Origin: Glebionis coronaria
Taxonomy: Eukaryota > Streptophyta > Magnoliopsida > Asterales > Asteraceae
DNA: 64,000 bases
Direction: 5' to 3'
NCBI GenBank assembly: GCA_025667525.1
Contig: JANFOE010002281.1
Coordinates: 1-64,000 of the forward strand
The notes beneath the pieces were generated by a model that searched no databases, was not told the origin of the DNA, and was given only the letters and a program-made list of their open reading frames with translations. Position 1 is the stretch's first letter. Each line of letters begins with the position of its first letter. Positions 33,861-46,074 of the stretch are shown in pieces. A program made the position numbers and the translations under genes.

Positions 33861-34867
33861 TTATGCAGTACTTTTCGGCAAGCTAGGGACAAGGCCCGAT
33901 GCTATTTTAAATTCATCCAAGGCTTCCATAATCACAGTAACCGATGCCACATCTCCATGAGTAAATAAAAATAGATCATCCGCAAAACATAGATTTACTA
34001 ACTCCAATTTCGAACAATAAGGGTGATAAGCAAAAGAATCCGAATCACTAACCTTCCTTCTGATCATTAACATTAAAACTTCCATGACAAGCGTAAAAAA
34101 GTATGGGGAAAGAGGATCCCCCTGACGAAGCCCGCGCTTGCCTTGGAAGAAACCATGAAGAGAACCATTTATACTAATAGAGTATGAAGCAGTAGACACA
34201 CACTCCATTATCCATTTGATCATACGAGCGTGAAACCCAAAACCGGACAGAATTGTACTAAGAAAGCTCCAATCCACCGTGTCATAGGCTTTTTGAATGT
34301 CAACTTTAAATGCACATCTTGAAGGCCCACAATCCAAATGGTAATTATGCATCAGTTCCAGTGTAAGAAGAATATTGTCCGATATGCTTCGCCCTTGAAC
34401 AAATGCAGATTGGTTTGCACTAATCAATGACTTAAGACTCTCCTTCATATGACTGGCAATGATTTTCGTGATTCCCTTGAAGATAACATTACAACAAGAG
34501 ATAGATTGAAAGTCATTCACACGCTGAGGATCAATTACCTTTTGAATGAGGGCAATTATAGTATGATTAGCTTCCTGAAGCAATTTCCCATTAACAAAAA
34601 ACTCCCGAACAACAAGAATAACATCCGGACAACAATGTCCCAAGCTTCCTTAAAGAAAGCCGTTGTGTACCCATCTGGACCCGGAGCCTTATCATTACCC
34701 ATCGAAAAAATATCACCTTTAATCTCCTCATTAGTAATGTCTTTAACCATTTCCAAAGCCTCCCCCTCAGTCAGCCGCTTAGAAAAAAGTTCATGTTGGT
34801 TAAAATTAGACACAATACCCGGTTCACCAAGAAATTGCTTATAATGATTAACAAAAGCAACAGCCAC
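33861..34867 (-). pseudogene. LINE reverse transcriptase, fingers and palm
   Basis: Copies LINE RNA at the nicked target. The motifs in order are NDKAPGPDGYTTAFFKEAWD, then (after a frameshift near 34640) SAFVQGRSISDNILLTLELM, CAFKVDIQKAYDTVDWSFL, GLRQGDPLSPYFFTLVMEVL and the catalytic CFADDLFLFTHGD. The usual active-site residues are present, but frameshifts at both ends break the protein. Confidence 0.85.
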
Positions 34868-35790
34868 TTGATCATTCGCAAATATTTCACCAGCAGAATT
34901 AGAAACAACATCAATACGATTTCTACGAATACGACTCTTTACGGCTTTATGAAAATAGGCTAGCTAGCATCCCCATTCACGCAGCCAATCAAAATTAGCT
35001 TTTTGTCTAAGAAATCTATCCTCCAACAGACTAGCTTTATTAAAAGCTTGATCATACATAGCTCCTCCTCACGTAAAGCTGGATTAAAAGGATCCTGGTC
35101 CAGATCTTGTTGCACAATATCTAATTCCAGCCGAAGCTTTTTAACATTCTGGTGCAAGTTTCCATGTTCAAACAGTAGCTTCCTCAAAGGTTTTTTAATG
35201 CTTTTAGCTTATGAACAAGCTTGAACATATGAAAACCAGAAATCGACGAATTCCACCCTTCAGAAACTGTAGCTTTGAAGTTGTCATGCAAAACAAGAAA
35301 GTTAGGAAACTTAAACGGTTGTTTTTTTGCCTTCACCACCATAGGCATACAAAGGACAGCCGGAGAATGGTTCGATATCCTATATGGTTGAAATATTGCG
35401 TGGCTTCCCAGAAACAGGTCAAGAAACTCGCCGTTAGCCAAGATACGATCGATTTTCTTAAAAATACCCTTTCCACCTTTAGGTTTCTGAGACCAAGTAT
35501 ACTTCAGCCCAGTACTTTGAACATCCCGCTCACCCATGATTCCTACACATTCTTGAAACTCACGCATAGAAATATCAATAGTAGAAGAACCCGAAGCCAT
35601 GTCATCAAGAGATAACACAACATTGAAGTTGCCAAGAAGGCACCACGGCCGCTGATGAATATAAGCATTATGCATTCCAAGCTCATTTCACAGCTCATGT
35701 GTGCGTATATGAAAGAACAAAAAAGTTCCTTATGATCATCCTTAAGCCAGAGTCTAGCATGGATAGCTTGCGCAGATTGAGTGATGACCG
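34868..35790 (-). pseudogene. LINE endonuclease (partial) and linker
   Basis: The apurinic-like endonuclease nicks target DNA. What remains reads WCLLGNFNVVLSLDDMASGS, GLKYTWSQKPKGGKGIFKKI, DRILANGEFLDLF and ISNHSPAVL, where GDFN and SDHSP would be expected. So two conserved Asp positions are Asn. The N-terminal part is missing. A linker region (35187-34960) is in another frame. Confidence 0.75.
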
Positions 35791-36803
35791 ACAAATCACA
35801 ACATTACGATCCACCCCAAGATAATACGAGTCCCCTTATTACAACAACGACTATTCCGGAGTCTTTTCCCTTTAAACTTGCAATCTTTATGTTTCCGAGA
35901 TCACGTTTTTGCAAGATTAGTTTTCTGGGATCTTCCAAGTGTTCGCAATAATCACATTTTTCCAAGATTAGTTTATTGCGGAATCTGCGGAATCATATTG
36001 CGGGATTAAATTTATTGCGGGATTAAGTTTTTGAGGGATTACATTTTCACAATAATTTAGTTATTTAGAGATCTTTTCCGAAACTCATTTATCCGATATT
36101 TTGATTATTCCTAGATCTTAATTTATTATGAGATCTGTAATATTCCGAGATCTTTGTTATTGCGAGATCTTCAGGTATTGCAAGATCTTCAAGAATTGCG
36201 AGATCGTCAGGTGTTGCGAGATCTTCTAATTATTCTGAGATCCTGTTTGAATTATTCCGACATCTTCTAAGGTGAATTATTCCGAGATTTAAAAAAACGT
36301 GATTTGAAAAATTTTATGAGTAGGATTTTGAAAAAAACGTGATTCAAAAATGGTTTGACTTAACGTGATGGCTCATCCCGACATCTGCGAAATGTTTTCG
36401 AATATCGTGGCATATGTTAAGGGGGAGCAAAACGGATTTGTACATCTAAAATGGATTTCATGGTGACATATACTTACCCTAAACCCATTTATTTCATGAC
36501 GGTGAAGATTGTGGTGACATAAGGATGGTAGTATAGGTTAAAGTCCAATGATTCCTCTAGAACCAGATGAATCTTCCCAAGGACATTCCATAGCTAGAAA
36601 TAGTAGTCTTTAGGAAAGATGGAGAAAGATTGTGAATGTAGCTGAATGCCGACCAAGTACTTAAGCTAGCACTGGAACAATCACAACAAGGTGCTAGTTA
36701 TGACGTATTGGTAAGCATTGAAGGGGTCGAAGAATGAAAAAGAATTGTAAAGATAAAGGTTCTAAAGAAAAAAGCCCTCCTTACAACCTTAGGCAGAAAC
36801 CGG
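35791..36803 (+). other. Copia-1 leader resumed after the LINE
   Basis: Begins with CAACATTACGA as in copia-2, followed by the ATTGCG array to about 36300. The remainder has no clear frame; KDKGSKEKSPPYNLRQKP near 36750 might be a gag fragment, but this is weak. Confidence 0.5.
35850..36300 (+). repeat. ATTGCGAGATC repeat array in copia-1 leader
   Basis: About 18 degenerate copies. The clearest are near 36150-36230 (ATTGCGAGATCTTCAGG, ATTGCAAGATCTTC, ATTGCGAGATCGTC, GTTGCGAGATCTTC); others read TTGCGGGATTAA (35998-36030). One unit, TTTTGCGGAAC at 28092, lies on the other side of the LINE, so the LINE inserted into the array. Confidence 0.7.
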
Positions 36804-39800
36804 TGATGTGTGGGAAACGTGTCGGTGTATTTAATGTAATACGTTATAAAGCAAATTAAGAAAATTACCTTTAGGAAAAAGTAATAGTCTAAAATTCACT
36901 AAAGACGGATTAATTAAACACGAGAGTGATCCCGGTTCGATGTACACGAAGAAATTGTGAATTTGAGATTTTCATTTTGATTTGGACAATTTATTTGAAT
37001 GGGTTTCGGTTTTTATCTAAAAATCTACGAATTTATGTTAAAGTGCATGAATCGTTCCCAAATTTAATCTAAAGAAAAAAACGCTCTATCTAAAGTTCTA
37101 CGATTTGAAAATTTAAATGACGAATCTAAAAAATTCAAGACACGCTAATCGAGACAAATTAAAAATCTATTATTTATTAATCTATTTATTTTTTATTTAT
37201 ATATTCTTTTTTTTAAACTTTATATTTTAACAAAATTAATAAAAACTCATTTATATAAAACAATTTTAACTAAAGTTTATTTAAGAAAAATTAGACACGG
37301 TGTAGGATAATAAGTGTAAAGAAATATAACCTATATTAAAATCTTAGTGCAAGTATCTAACAAAATAACCACCTAGATCAGATGGTTAAGACGTTTCTTC
37401 AGTGAAGTGCAGGTCTCGAGTTCGAGACCTGCTGTGGACAAAGTTTTTGATATTATTTTTTACTTAATGTAATTATACACGAAATCCAAACAGTAAATAA
37501 AAACATTAATTACAATCACCACGCAAGTGACAGATATTCAGAATCAATGATCAGATAAACAAAGATTCAACATACAATTAAATGCACAAATACAGTAACC
37601 AAATTCAACAAACAAAAAAATCAGTGGAAACAAATTCCTTCCCAAATGTCACCAAAATCTCAAATTCAGCAAATAACAAATTTCAAAAAAATTCAACTAT
37701 CACAGTAATACAGATCATCAAAAGCACAACAACATCTATATCAACACAACAACATCTATATCAGCAATCTAAATGATACACTAACCAAAGAAATTACAAC
37801 CTTATAGCATGAAAACCTAACCGAAATAACAAAACATTCCATAACTCAAATTACACTAAGCGAAAACGATTATTAAACTACTATTACTCTATTAACCATG
37901 AATTCAGCAGTTTACGAAGATAAACATGTTTTACACTAATCAGTACTAAGCATTCAGAATGTAAACTCAGACTTACTGTTATAAACAGTTTTAACACCAA
38001 AAAATTTTAAGCAGATTTTTAACAGATTAACTACTAATCATCACACTAACAGATGCATATAACTAGCAGGTCAAGCAACTATAACCCTAGAACAAAACAG
38101 CTTAGCAGCTTAAATCTAATTCATAATCTCATTTCCAAACAGTTCTAACATTAAACTTACTCAAATACCACAACATATTATTTCCTTAAGCAGATTTAAA
38201 ACTAAATCCAATTACGGGCTAATACAAACATTAGAGTACTGAAATATCTAAAAATGCTCAAAAGACTTATGCAGATTCAACAAAAACTGTCATGAACAAA
38301 CAATAGCACTTCTCTATAACAGACTTCTAACTGATCCTAACGCAAACATGTATAGATCACAGTTACACTATAAATCTAAAAGCCAGCCTAGATGTAAACA
38401 CATACAACAAATCATAAATCAGGTAAACAGATTTAAGCAAGAAATAAAAGAGATCTATAATCCACTTATCAAAGTATGCATTAAAAAACAGAGAATAACA
38501 TGTAACAAAAGCTAATTTGAACAGTTAAACAGGATATTACTCTTCAAATTAAAGCTGATAACAGAATTAAACTAAACACGTAATGCAGCAATCTAAAAAT
38601 AACAACTATAGAATCATATAGTAACAGCAAAATAATTAAGTTAACACTACAATAACAATCATTAGCCTATAAAATGCAGTAAAATTAATTTGTGCTTAAC
38701 CATTATGAAGTAACTGTTGATGATGAAGTATGGCGCTGAGCCAACTTATTTAACGCAATGCCTAACATCTTTGAACCATGAACCATGAAACAATAAAAAC
38801 CACTATGAATCTCGAACCAGTAGCTTATTTATAATATTCATTCAGTGGGAACGAACATTTATCCCTTAATCTCTCTTAATTATTCACTTAAGCTAATGTT
38901 TGAGCTTAAATGAATAATCAACATATAACATCAACTTATAGTTTTAGATGAAAAATAAACAGCAAGAACAAGAGATTTAAAACTGAAATATAAATTTTAT
39001 TAAATCAAAACATCATTACAATATTTTTAAAGGAAAAATACATCTAACTAAAAATTAACATCATAATAGTAAAAAGAAAAAGGAATGATTACACAAGAAA
39101 ATGAAGGGGGTTTTTATAGGCGAACCCGAGGTGTTGGTTGTTGAAGGAGACTCATTTTTGACCCTTGATTTAGCATCTCCATACTCTCTTTCTTCTCTGT
39201 TTTGATCTAAGGGCTAAGGATCAATCAACCTCACACAGATTGCCAAGGTGGATAATTGTGTGCTAGTTTAGTGCTGACTTGGCAAGTTATGACTGGATTC
39301 TTGTCAGGTAGGCAGTGATATCAACAAATCAAAATGAAGGGATGACGAATTGAAATGCCACGTGGAGCCTTGTACTAAGAATCTTGGTTTAGATCACGCT
39401 CCATCTTGCCCTTATTATTCTGTTTAGTGGCGTGTAAATTCAATCTATGATTTAATTATGAAACCCCTAAATATTAGGGTTCATATCTGCTTTTGTGTTC
39501 TTACCCAATTACTTTCCTCTCGTCTATTCTTTCTTCTTTTTATTTATGTTTTGACCGAGTTTGTTGACCAAATGAAAAGTTATACAAAACTTCCTTCGTC
39601 TCTTATTTTAATTTGGGCTTCTATGGACCCTTGGCCTCCACCGTCTCATACTTTATTTGCTCTTGGGCTTTGACCTGAAAATTGGACCCAAAAGTATATT
39701 ACTTCCATCTGTTTCTTTGTTGGGCTTGTATTAGGCCTTTTGGTCTTGTTTGTATATCATTTATTTCATGGGCTCCCAGGCCCAATAAGCACAAGTAGGA

Positions 39801-40033
39801 CCCACTATGGCCCAATAATACATTTGATAAACTTAAATCCTTGAATATAAACGATCCCGACTTTTGGCTTTTGATAAACTCTTCAATCTCGTGTCAGTTT
39901 TGCCGGTTTTTGAACTTGGTACCTACACACATGAAAAGAACAAAACAAGCATATACAGTACTATATTCATGTGAAATATGCATTTTATGTCCGTTTTATG
40001 ATATAAATGACACGAGTATTTACCCTCATATCA
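36804..40033 (-). repeat. 3' LTR of Athila-3
   Basis: The right edge is well supported: minus-strand purine tract AAGAGGGAGTT, then TGATATGAGGG. The left edge is put at TGATGTGTGGGAAACG, which gives an LTR of about 3.2 kb ending ...CCCACACATCA. The left edge is an inference from the TG...CA rule and length. A tRNA-like SINE fragment lies inside (37368). Confidence 0.65.
37368..37440 (+). repeat. tRNA-derived SINE fragment or tRNA-like sequence
   Basis: Contains a good polymerase III A box (TAGATCAGATGG, 37374-37385) and a perfect B box (GTTCGAGAC, 37420-37428). An inverted repeat GGTCTCGA/TTCGAGACC surrounds the B box. The sequence cannot form a full tRNA cloverleaf with an acceptor stem, so it is not a working tRNA gene. 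Confidence 0.55.
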
Positions 40034-42173
40034 AACTCCCTCTTGCTAAGCAATTGCCGTGTCCTCACTCAATGATAAAATAAAGCAACTAACTACACTT
40101 TTATTCAACTTTTAATACTTTATTTTACAAAGACATAATGTATTGCTTTCATTATTGAAAAATAACTTTAGGATCATAAAACTCGAAATAGATTCATCGT
40201 CCTCGACTTTTCACTCTTTCCATGCCAAGTTTAAAAACAAGATCATTGTCAATCATAAGTTCCAATGTTAAAACCACTCATACAAGAAATTTGTGTTAAA
40301 CTCAATCTCCTTTATTCCTAGTTGTATCTCTAGATTTTAAAGATTGTCATTCACCCAAAGGCTCATTTGACTTATTTAATAATTATTAGTCCGAAAATGA
40401 AGGCAAAAACAGTGTAAACCCAACACTCAAAACTTAACCTCATCCTCAAAAACCGTTGTCACTAAAGAAAGCCCACATCAAGGATAACTTAACACGATTT
40501 TAGGAATAAATTCCCGGATCCAAAATTTGGCTAATAGGACTACTTAAAGCAACAATAAATCCTCCCAAGTCGAATTGACTTTATTTATGGAGTTAGCAAC
40601 ATTTACATCATATACCTTTAGGCTCTTTAAGATGTAAAAGTGCTCCTTATCTATGATCCACACCCTAAGGCTCCTTGGACATAAACAAGGGAATTGACAT
40701 TCATCATCACCTCACACCCTAAGGCTCATTGAAATAATAATGAAGCAATTTTTATTAAACACTTCACCATCCCATACACCCTAAGGCTCTAATGACAAGG
40801 CTAGAGCTACATGACTCCCACTCGAAGGCTCATAGAGAACATGTTTTTATTTATTCTTCTTTATTTATGATACATATAGTAAGCCAAATTCCGCAATCCC
40901 ATGATCAAAAAGTCCATGACGTTGACACCCTCAATGTGCTCTTACTTTAATTACAAGGGAAGAAAAAGAAGGAGTTAAGAGTTAAGAAATTGAACCCAAA
41001 CCGCTAAAAACTTAATTTATTAAACAATTAAATATTCAAGCGTGAAAATAAATACGAGGAGAAAGAGACACACAAAGAATTTATATAAGGAAGACAGCCT
41101 CAAAACTTATGATCAACTCTATCATATATGTTCTCCATATTGTAAAATCTCAAAGATGTGAGACTAATGGACACTTAGCCTTCCAAGTCTAAATTAAGAC
41201 CATATTAAATCAAAGTTTTGGGTTTTCAAGTCATCTATATGATCTTGCATCTTCTTAGACTTTTTAAAGTTTAGAATTTGTGTTTTAAAGTTCCCTTGAT
41301 AAATGACTTTCTAGGATCAATTATAGGAACTTGCGAAAAGTTCTTGTTCTTAAACCCTTTCGAGCTAAGACTTTCGCATTTTGAAGTTCCCTATATAAAA
41401 GTCTAGCAAAACTTGATTTAAGCATGTTAAGGAATGAGCTAAGGTAAAAACCGGTCAAGTTAAAAACTATTCTTATTTTTACCAACGGAATGCCTACATT
41501 TGTGTCAAAAACACTTATTATCTTTATTATTAAACACAAAATTACACTAAAAATTTAAATTTTTTATAAAAAATGAGAAAAACGATTACGTTTGAACACG
41601 ATAAAAGAAAGTGTAAGCGATTATATCGATTGACTCTCCCATTCTAAAACCAAACATTGTCCTCAATGTTTCCTAGCTCAATAGTAACACCCCTTGCTAG
41701 AACACAAAGATTCGAATGCAATAGTCCTAACATGGTAAGAGTACGCAAATCTATAAGCCGTTTATTAGTTATGCTTTAAGATAAAACGTTAGTCGATAAA
41801 AATCAAAGGATAACAAATTCCCCATTAGACAACCAAAGTATGGAAACTCGAGTGGACTAGGCAAAAACAAAACACGAGAGTCTTTAACGATTAGGGTCAT
41901 ACCTAAGATTCACATCACAACAAAACACCAGCACGAGCTTGAAAATATCAAGCCATTATTAGTGTTAGAAAATATAAATAAGATAGAATGTATGGGACTC
42001 CCCCACAAGGCCCTCGTTTTTGTTAACCGAGTCATGAGCTCGACTCTATCCCCGCATTCATTGGTCCTTAGGGAAAGTTTGGAGATCCGGAACAACCTCC
42101 GTAGGTATGTCCCCTCCAAAGTAGTGCTTCACTCGATGACCATTCACCTTAAAGTTAGGCCCGTCTTTTTGAG
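40034..42173 (-). other. Athila-3 3' non-coding region with purine tract
   Basis: No reading frame is supported. A short repeat with the core ACACCCTAAGGCTC occurs about five times between 40610 and 40840 (variants at 40616, 40672, 40727, 40787 and 40820), plus a looser copy at 40354. Confidence 0.55.
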
Positions 42174-43260
42174 CTAGCTCAATGGTGCCATAAGGGAATA
42201 CTTGTGAAATGGTGAATGGTCCGGACCAACGGGACTTAAGCTTGCCCGAGAAAATCTTAAGTCTAGAGTTGAATAAGAGGACTTGATCACCAACATTGAA
42301 AATGCGGTTTTTGATCTTAGAGTCATGAATCCCTTAGTCTTCTCTTTATAGATCAAAGAATTCTCATAAGCTTGACCCCTTAATTCACTTAGTTCATTCA
42401 ATTGAACCTTGCGATGATCACCCGCGATCCTTAAATCGAAGTTACAATGTTTAAGAGCCCAATACGCCTTATGTTCGAGTTTAATTGGCAAATGGCATGC
42501 CTTTCCGTAGACCAACCTAAATGGTGTACAACCAATTGGAGTCTTATAGGCCGTACGGAAATCCCACAATGCATCGTCCAATTTATCCGACCATGAGTGC
42601 GACTTTCTCCAATAGAACGCTCCAAAATCCGCTTAAGAGATCGGTCTGAAACCTCTACTTGACCACTCGTTTGATGGTGATAAGCCGTCGAAAGTCGATG
42701 AGTGACACCATATTTCTTTAGAAATTTTTTGAATTGTTCATTACAAAAATGGGTCCCTCGATCACTTAATATAGCCTGCGGAGTTCCAAACCTAGAAAAG
42801 AATTGTTTCAAAAATTTCACCACAACTCGAGCATCATTAGTAGGCAAAACCTTAGCTTCAACCCATTTTGACAAATAGTCCATGACTACGAGAATATACT
42901 TATTTCCTTTTGATGATGGAAATGGCCCCATAAAATTGATTCCCCATATGTCAAAGATTTCACAAAATTGTATTATGTTTTGGGGCATTTCATCCCTTTA
43001 TGAATTCTTTCCATGACGTTGACAAGCATCAAAATTCTTGAGCAAGTCTTGGGCGTCTCGATATATGAAAGGCCAAAATAAACCGGAATCAAAGACTTTT
43101 TTCGCGGTGGAGTTGGCACCATGATGTCCCCCGGAGGGTCCTTCATAACAAGCTTTAAGAATATATTTAGCTTCTTTGCCAAACACACACCTACGCATCA
43201 ACTGATCCGCGTACACTCGAAACAAATAGGGGTCGTCCCAAAAATAGTAAGATATGTCCT
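42174..43260 (-). pseudogene. pol: Athila-3 integrase, broken and catalytically altered
   Basis: The zinc region reads [13 protein letters not shown] then [10 protein letters not shown], so one His and one Cys of HHCC are lost. The core reads [10 protein letters not shown], where the first catalytic Asp is Asn, then [14 protein letters not shown] and [12 protein letters not shown]. The C-terminal part is in a second frame ([40 protein letters not shown]). Frameshifts occur near 42590 and 42330. Confidence 0.85.
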
Positions 43261-45002
43261 TGAAAAATTTCAGTTTTTTGTTGGGATGACATACCCTTAA
43301 TCACGAACTTCCCCGCACGGTAATTTGCGATGTCCATAAACCATGGGGTACTATCATCACCATGAAAAGCAATCATACCAAGTGTCTCGAGAGGAAATGT
43401 TTCATTAATTTCCTTGTTCTCTCGATCTCTTTGGTGAGGATTCTCAAGTCTAGATAGATGATCGGCCGCGAGATTCTCGGATCCTTTTTTGTCTAGAATT
43501 TTGACATTAAATTCTTGAAGGAGGAGAATCCACCGGAGCAACCTCGGCTTTGCATCTTGTTTATTAAGAAGATATTTGATAGCCGAGTGGTCCATATACA
43601 CTATGGTTTTAGACAAGACAAGGTATGGTCTAAACTTTTCAAAAGCCTATACAATGGCAAGTAACTCCTTTGCCGTTGTAGTATAATTAGTTTGAGCATC
43701 CGTCATAGTCTTAGTTGCATAGTGTATAGGCAAGAAATGTTTGGTCTTACGTTTCCCCAAAACCGCACCTACCGCGTAATCATTAGCATCACACATTGTT
43801 TCAAAAGGTAGATCCCAATCCGGGGCAACTAAATCTGTTGATTCCGTTAACTTCTTTTTAAGCATCTCAAAGGCTTTGATGCACTCATCCGAAAAGAAGA
43901 ATGGAGTCTCTTTTTCCAAAAGATGGGTCATACGCCGAGCTATCTTAGAGAAGTATTGGATAAAACGTCTATAGAAGCCGGCATGGCCGAGAAAAATCCT
44001 TACTCCCTTAACGGTGGTGGGTGGAGGCAATTTGGCAATCACGTCGATTTTGGCCCTATCTACCTCAATACCGGCCTTAGAGATCTTATGTCCTAAAACA
44101 ATGCCTTCTTTGCACATGAAATGGCATTTTTCATAGTTAAGCACGAGATTTGTTTCCTCACAACATTGTAACATTCGTTCCAAGTTAGAGAGACATGAAG
44201 TAAAAGACTCCCCAAAAACCGAGAAATCATCCATGAACACTTCCACGGTTTTCTCAATCATATCATGAAAAATGGCCATCAAACACCTTTAGAATGTCCC
44301 CGGAGCATTGCATAACCCAAAAGGAATTCTATGATAAGCAAATGTTCCATAAGGACAAGTGAATGTGGTTTTTTCTTGATCACGAGGGTCTATAAGAATT
44401 TGGAAATAGCTGGAAAATCCATCAAAGAAGCAATATAATTCATTTCCCGCTAGTCTCTCTAACATTTGATCCATAAAAGGAAATGGAAAATGATCCTTCC
44501 TAGTGGCATCATTAAGCTTTCTATAGTCAATACAAACACGCCATCCGGTCACGAGTCTAGTAGGAATCAATTCATTATCCTCATTAGTCACTACCGTCAT
44601 TCCTCATTTCTTTAGAACACAATGCACGGGGCTAACCCATGGGCTATCAGAGATAGGGTAGATCATTCCGGCGTCTAGAAGTTTCATAACTTCCTTTTTG
44701 ATCACCTCATGAATCTTTGGATTAACCCTTCTTTGATTTTGGATAGCGGGTTTATAATCTTCCTCCATCAAAATTTTATGAGTACAAAATTTTGGGTTAA
44801 TACCCTTGATGTCGGAGATTTTCCATGCAATGGCCCGTTTATGTTTCTTTAAAACCTTAATAAGTTCCTCCTTTTCATTATCTTTTAATCCTTTTGCAAT
44901 AATCACCAGTAATTTATCCGTTCCCTCAAGAAAAAGCATACTCCAAATGAGTGGGAAGATCCTTAAGTTCAAGTTCGGGTGCTTCTTCAAGAGAAGTTTC
45001 AA
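43191..45002 (-). pseudogene. pol: Athila-3 reverse transcriptase and RNase H, broken
   Basis: Reads SDIKGINPKFCTHKILMEED and RRVNPKIHEVIKKEVMKLLD, then TRLVTGWRVCIDYRKLNDAT (the Arg codon that is a stop in Athila-1 and -2 is intact here). The catalytic EVFMDDFSVFGESF and LGHAGFYRRFIQYFSKIAR follow. RNase H has TMCDANDYAVGAVLGKRKTK and TTTAKELLAIV. It ends with [20 protein letters not shown] and [15 protein letters not shown]. Stops lie near 44286, 44603 and 43647. Confidence 0.85.
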
Positions 45003-45470
45003 CTTTTGTTTCGTTTTCGTTCACAACTTTAATTTCCATAGGAGGTGATTGAAAAGCATCTTCATTCAAAAATGTTTCAAGCAAGTCGATATCTCCATCC
45101 GTATCATGATAATCCTCATCATACGTTAATGGCAAATCCGGTGTGCTAAGAAAAGCATCAACCTCCTCCAAGATAAAATCACTAGCCCCAAATGGAGTAA
45201 GGGATGGAGAAGAAAGGGCAATAATAGGATCCAATAAAGAACGATTGCCACTTTCAGAATTAGCCGAGAATCCAAGCACTTCTTGATAATATTCCTTACA
45301 AGCAACATCAATCATATCAACTCGATTGATTGACTCCCCGAAATGCTCATAAGAATACTTAGAAACGTGACCGATATCAAATGTAACGGTCTCGTCATCA
45401 AAACATAAAGTCATTTTTCCACTTTTCATGTTAATTAAGGCACTAGTCGTACTCAAAAATGGTCTTCCTA
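44926..45470 (-). pseudogene. pol: Athila-3 protease end and linker
   Basis: An open 176-residue run from STTSALINMKSGKMTLCFDD through the acidic linker (SPSLTPFGASDFILEEVDAF, LELKDLPTHLEYAFS). The upstream GRPF codons run up to the copia LTR at 45471; the active site is missing. Confidence 0.7.
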
Positions 45471-45787
45471 TGTTGGAAATACGTTTTACGTATTTAGGAA
45501 GATTCGGTCACTCCGACAATATATTAAGTAGTAGCTCGTAGTTTGGTTATTTTACATTAAGTAAACATGGAAAGGCCTAGTACATGGAATGTATGGACGG
45601 ACCAATATGTAAGCCCAAGCCCATCATAAGGCTTGGTATATAAAACCTCTCCTTAGATTGAGATGGTGTGGTTTCATTCATAAAAACACATAGTTACTCA
45701 CTTTCTCTCTCTAGAAGTGTGTCTGAAATCTACCAAATTTCTATCTCTTTTCTCTCTAGATTATACATAGATTTACAATATCATACA
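45471..45787 (+). repeat. 5' LTR of copia-2
   Basis: 317 bases, TGTTGGAAATACG to ATCATACA, with TATA-like GGTATATAAAACC near 45634. Confidence 0.85.
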
Positions 45788-46074
45788 AATGGTTCAAGAG
45801 CCATGGGATGATTGTATTGTTTATGTGTTTTTTCTTATAGTGTTCGTGTGTTTTTGATCTTTTATACCCCCGTCCCAATTTTTTTTGTATTTTTTGTGGT
45901 TTGATCTTCACCAATATCATCTCCATAGCCGTGGTAGTGATTTGGGTTACTTGGATCGCTCAAAAACACAAATTTATTGGGTGTTTGGCTTCATTTTTAG
46001 CTTCAAAGTTCGTCTATCTAAAAGTACAAGCAAGTTCCACTTTTTTAGCTAAATTTCTCGATCTCTGACAACAT

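Larger units (their letters stand above)
28111..35790 (-). mobile_element. L1-type LINE, 5' truncated, split by copia-N
   Basis: Minus-strand order is partial endonuclease, reverse transcriptase, thumb region, zf-RVT zinc finger, then 3' tail. The coding sequence runs into copia-N at 32476 (SCRWK) and resumes at 28403 (HTRSVDS). The 3' end is an A-rich tail, seen as TATTATTTTTTTT near 28117-28127. The 5' end lies inside the endonuclease, so the element is 5' truncated, the common outcome of target-primed insertion. I could not define its target duplication. Confidence 0.75.
27533..36803 (+). mobile_element. Copia-1: 5' end of a Ty1/copia element, split by a LINE
   Basis: A 340-base LTR and tRNA-Met priming site are followed by a leader (27888-28110). 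An inserted LINE interrupts it, and the leader then resumes near 35795. The resumption is supported by CACAACATTACGA at 35796, which matches ACAACATTACGA at 46073 in the leader of copia-2 of the same family, and by the continuing ATTGCG repeat array. The sequence up to 36803 has no clear frame. The rest of the element is displaced beyond the window, probably by Athila-3. Confidence 0.65.
36804..45470 (-). mobile_element. Athila-3: third Athila-type element, 5' truncated in protease
   Basis: Minus-strand order is protease end, reverse transcriptase, RNase H, integrase, 3' non-coding region, purine tract and 3' LTR. The same clade as Athila-1 but a different family; proteins differ at many positions and the LTR is largely different. 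It is cut at 45470 within the protease (RPFLSTTSALIN) by a copia LTR. Confidence 0.85.

Noticed and set aside
28100..35810. Target duplication of the LINE
   Set aside because: Flanks share only CAAAT, too short and of uncertain position to claim.
37368..37440. Functional tRNA gene
   Set aside because: A and B boxes are present but no acceptor stem or anticodon arm can be drawn.
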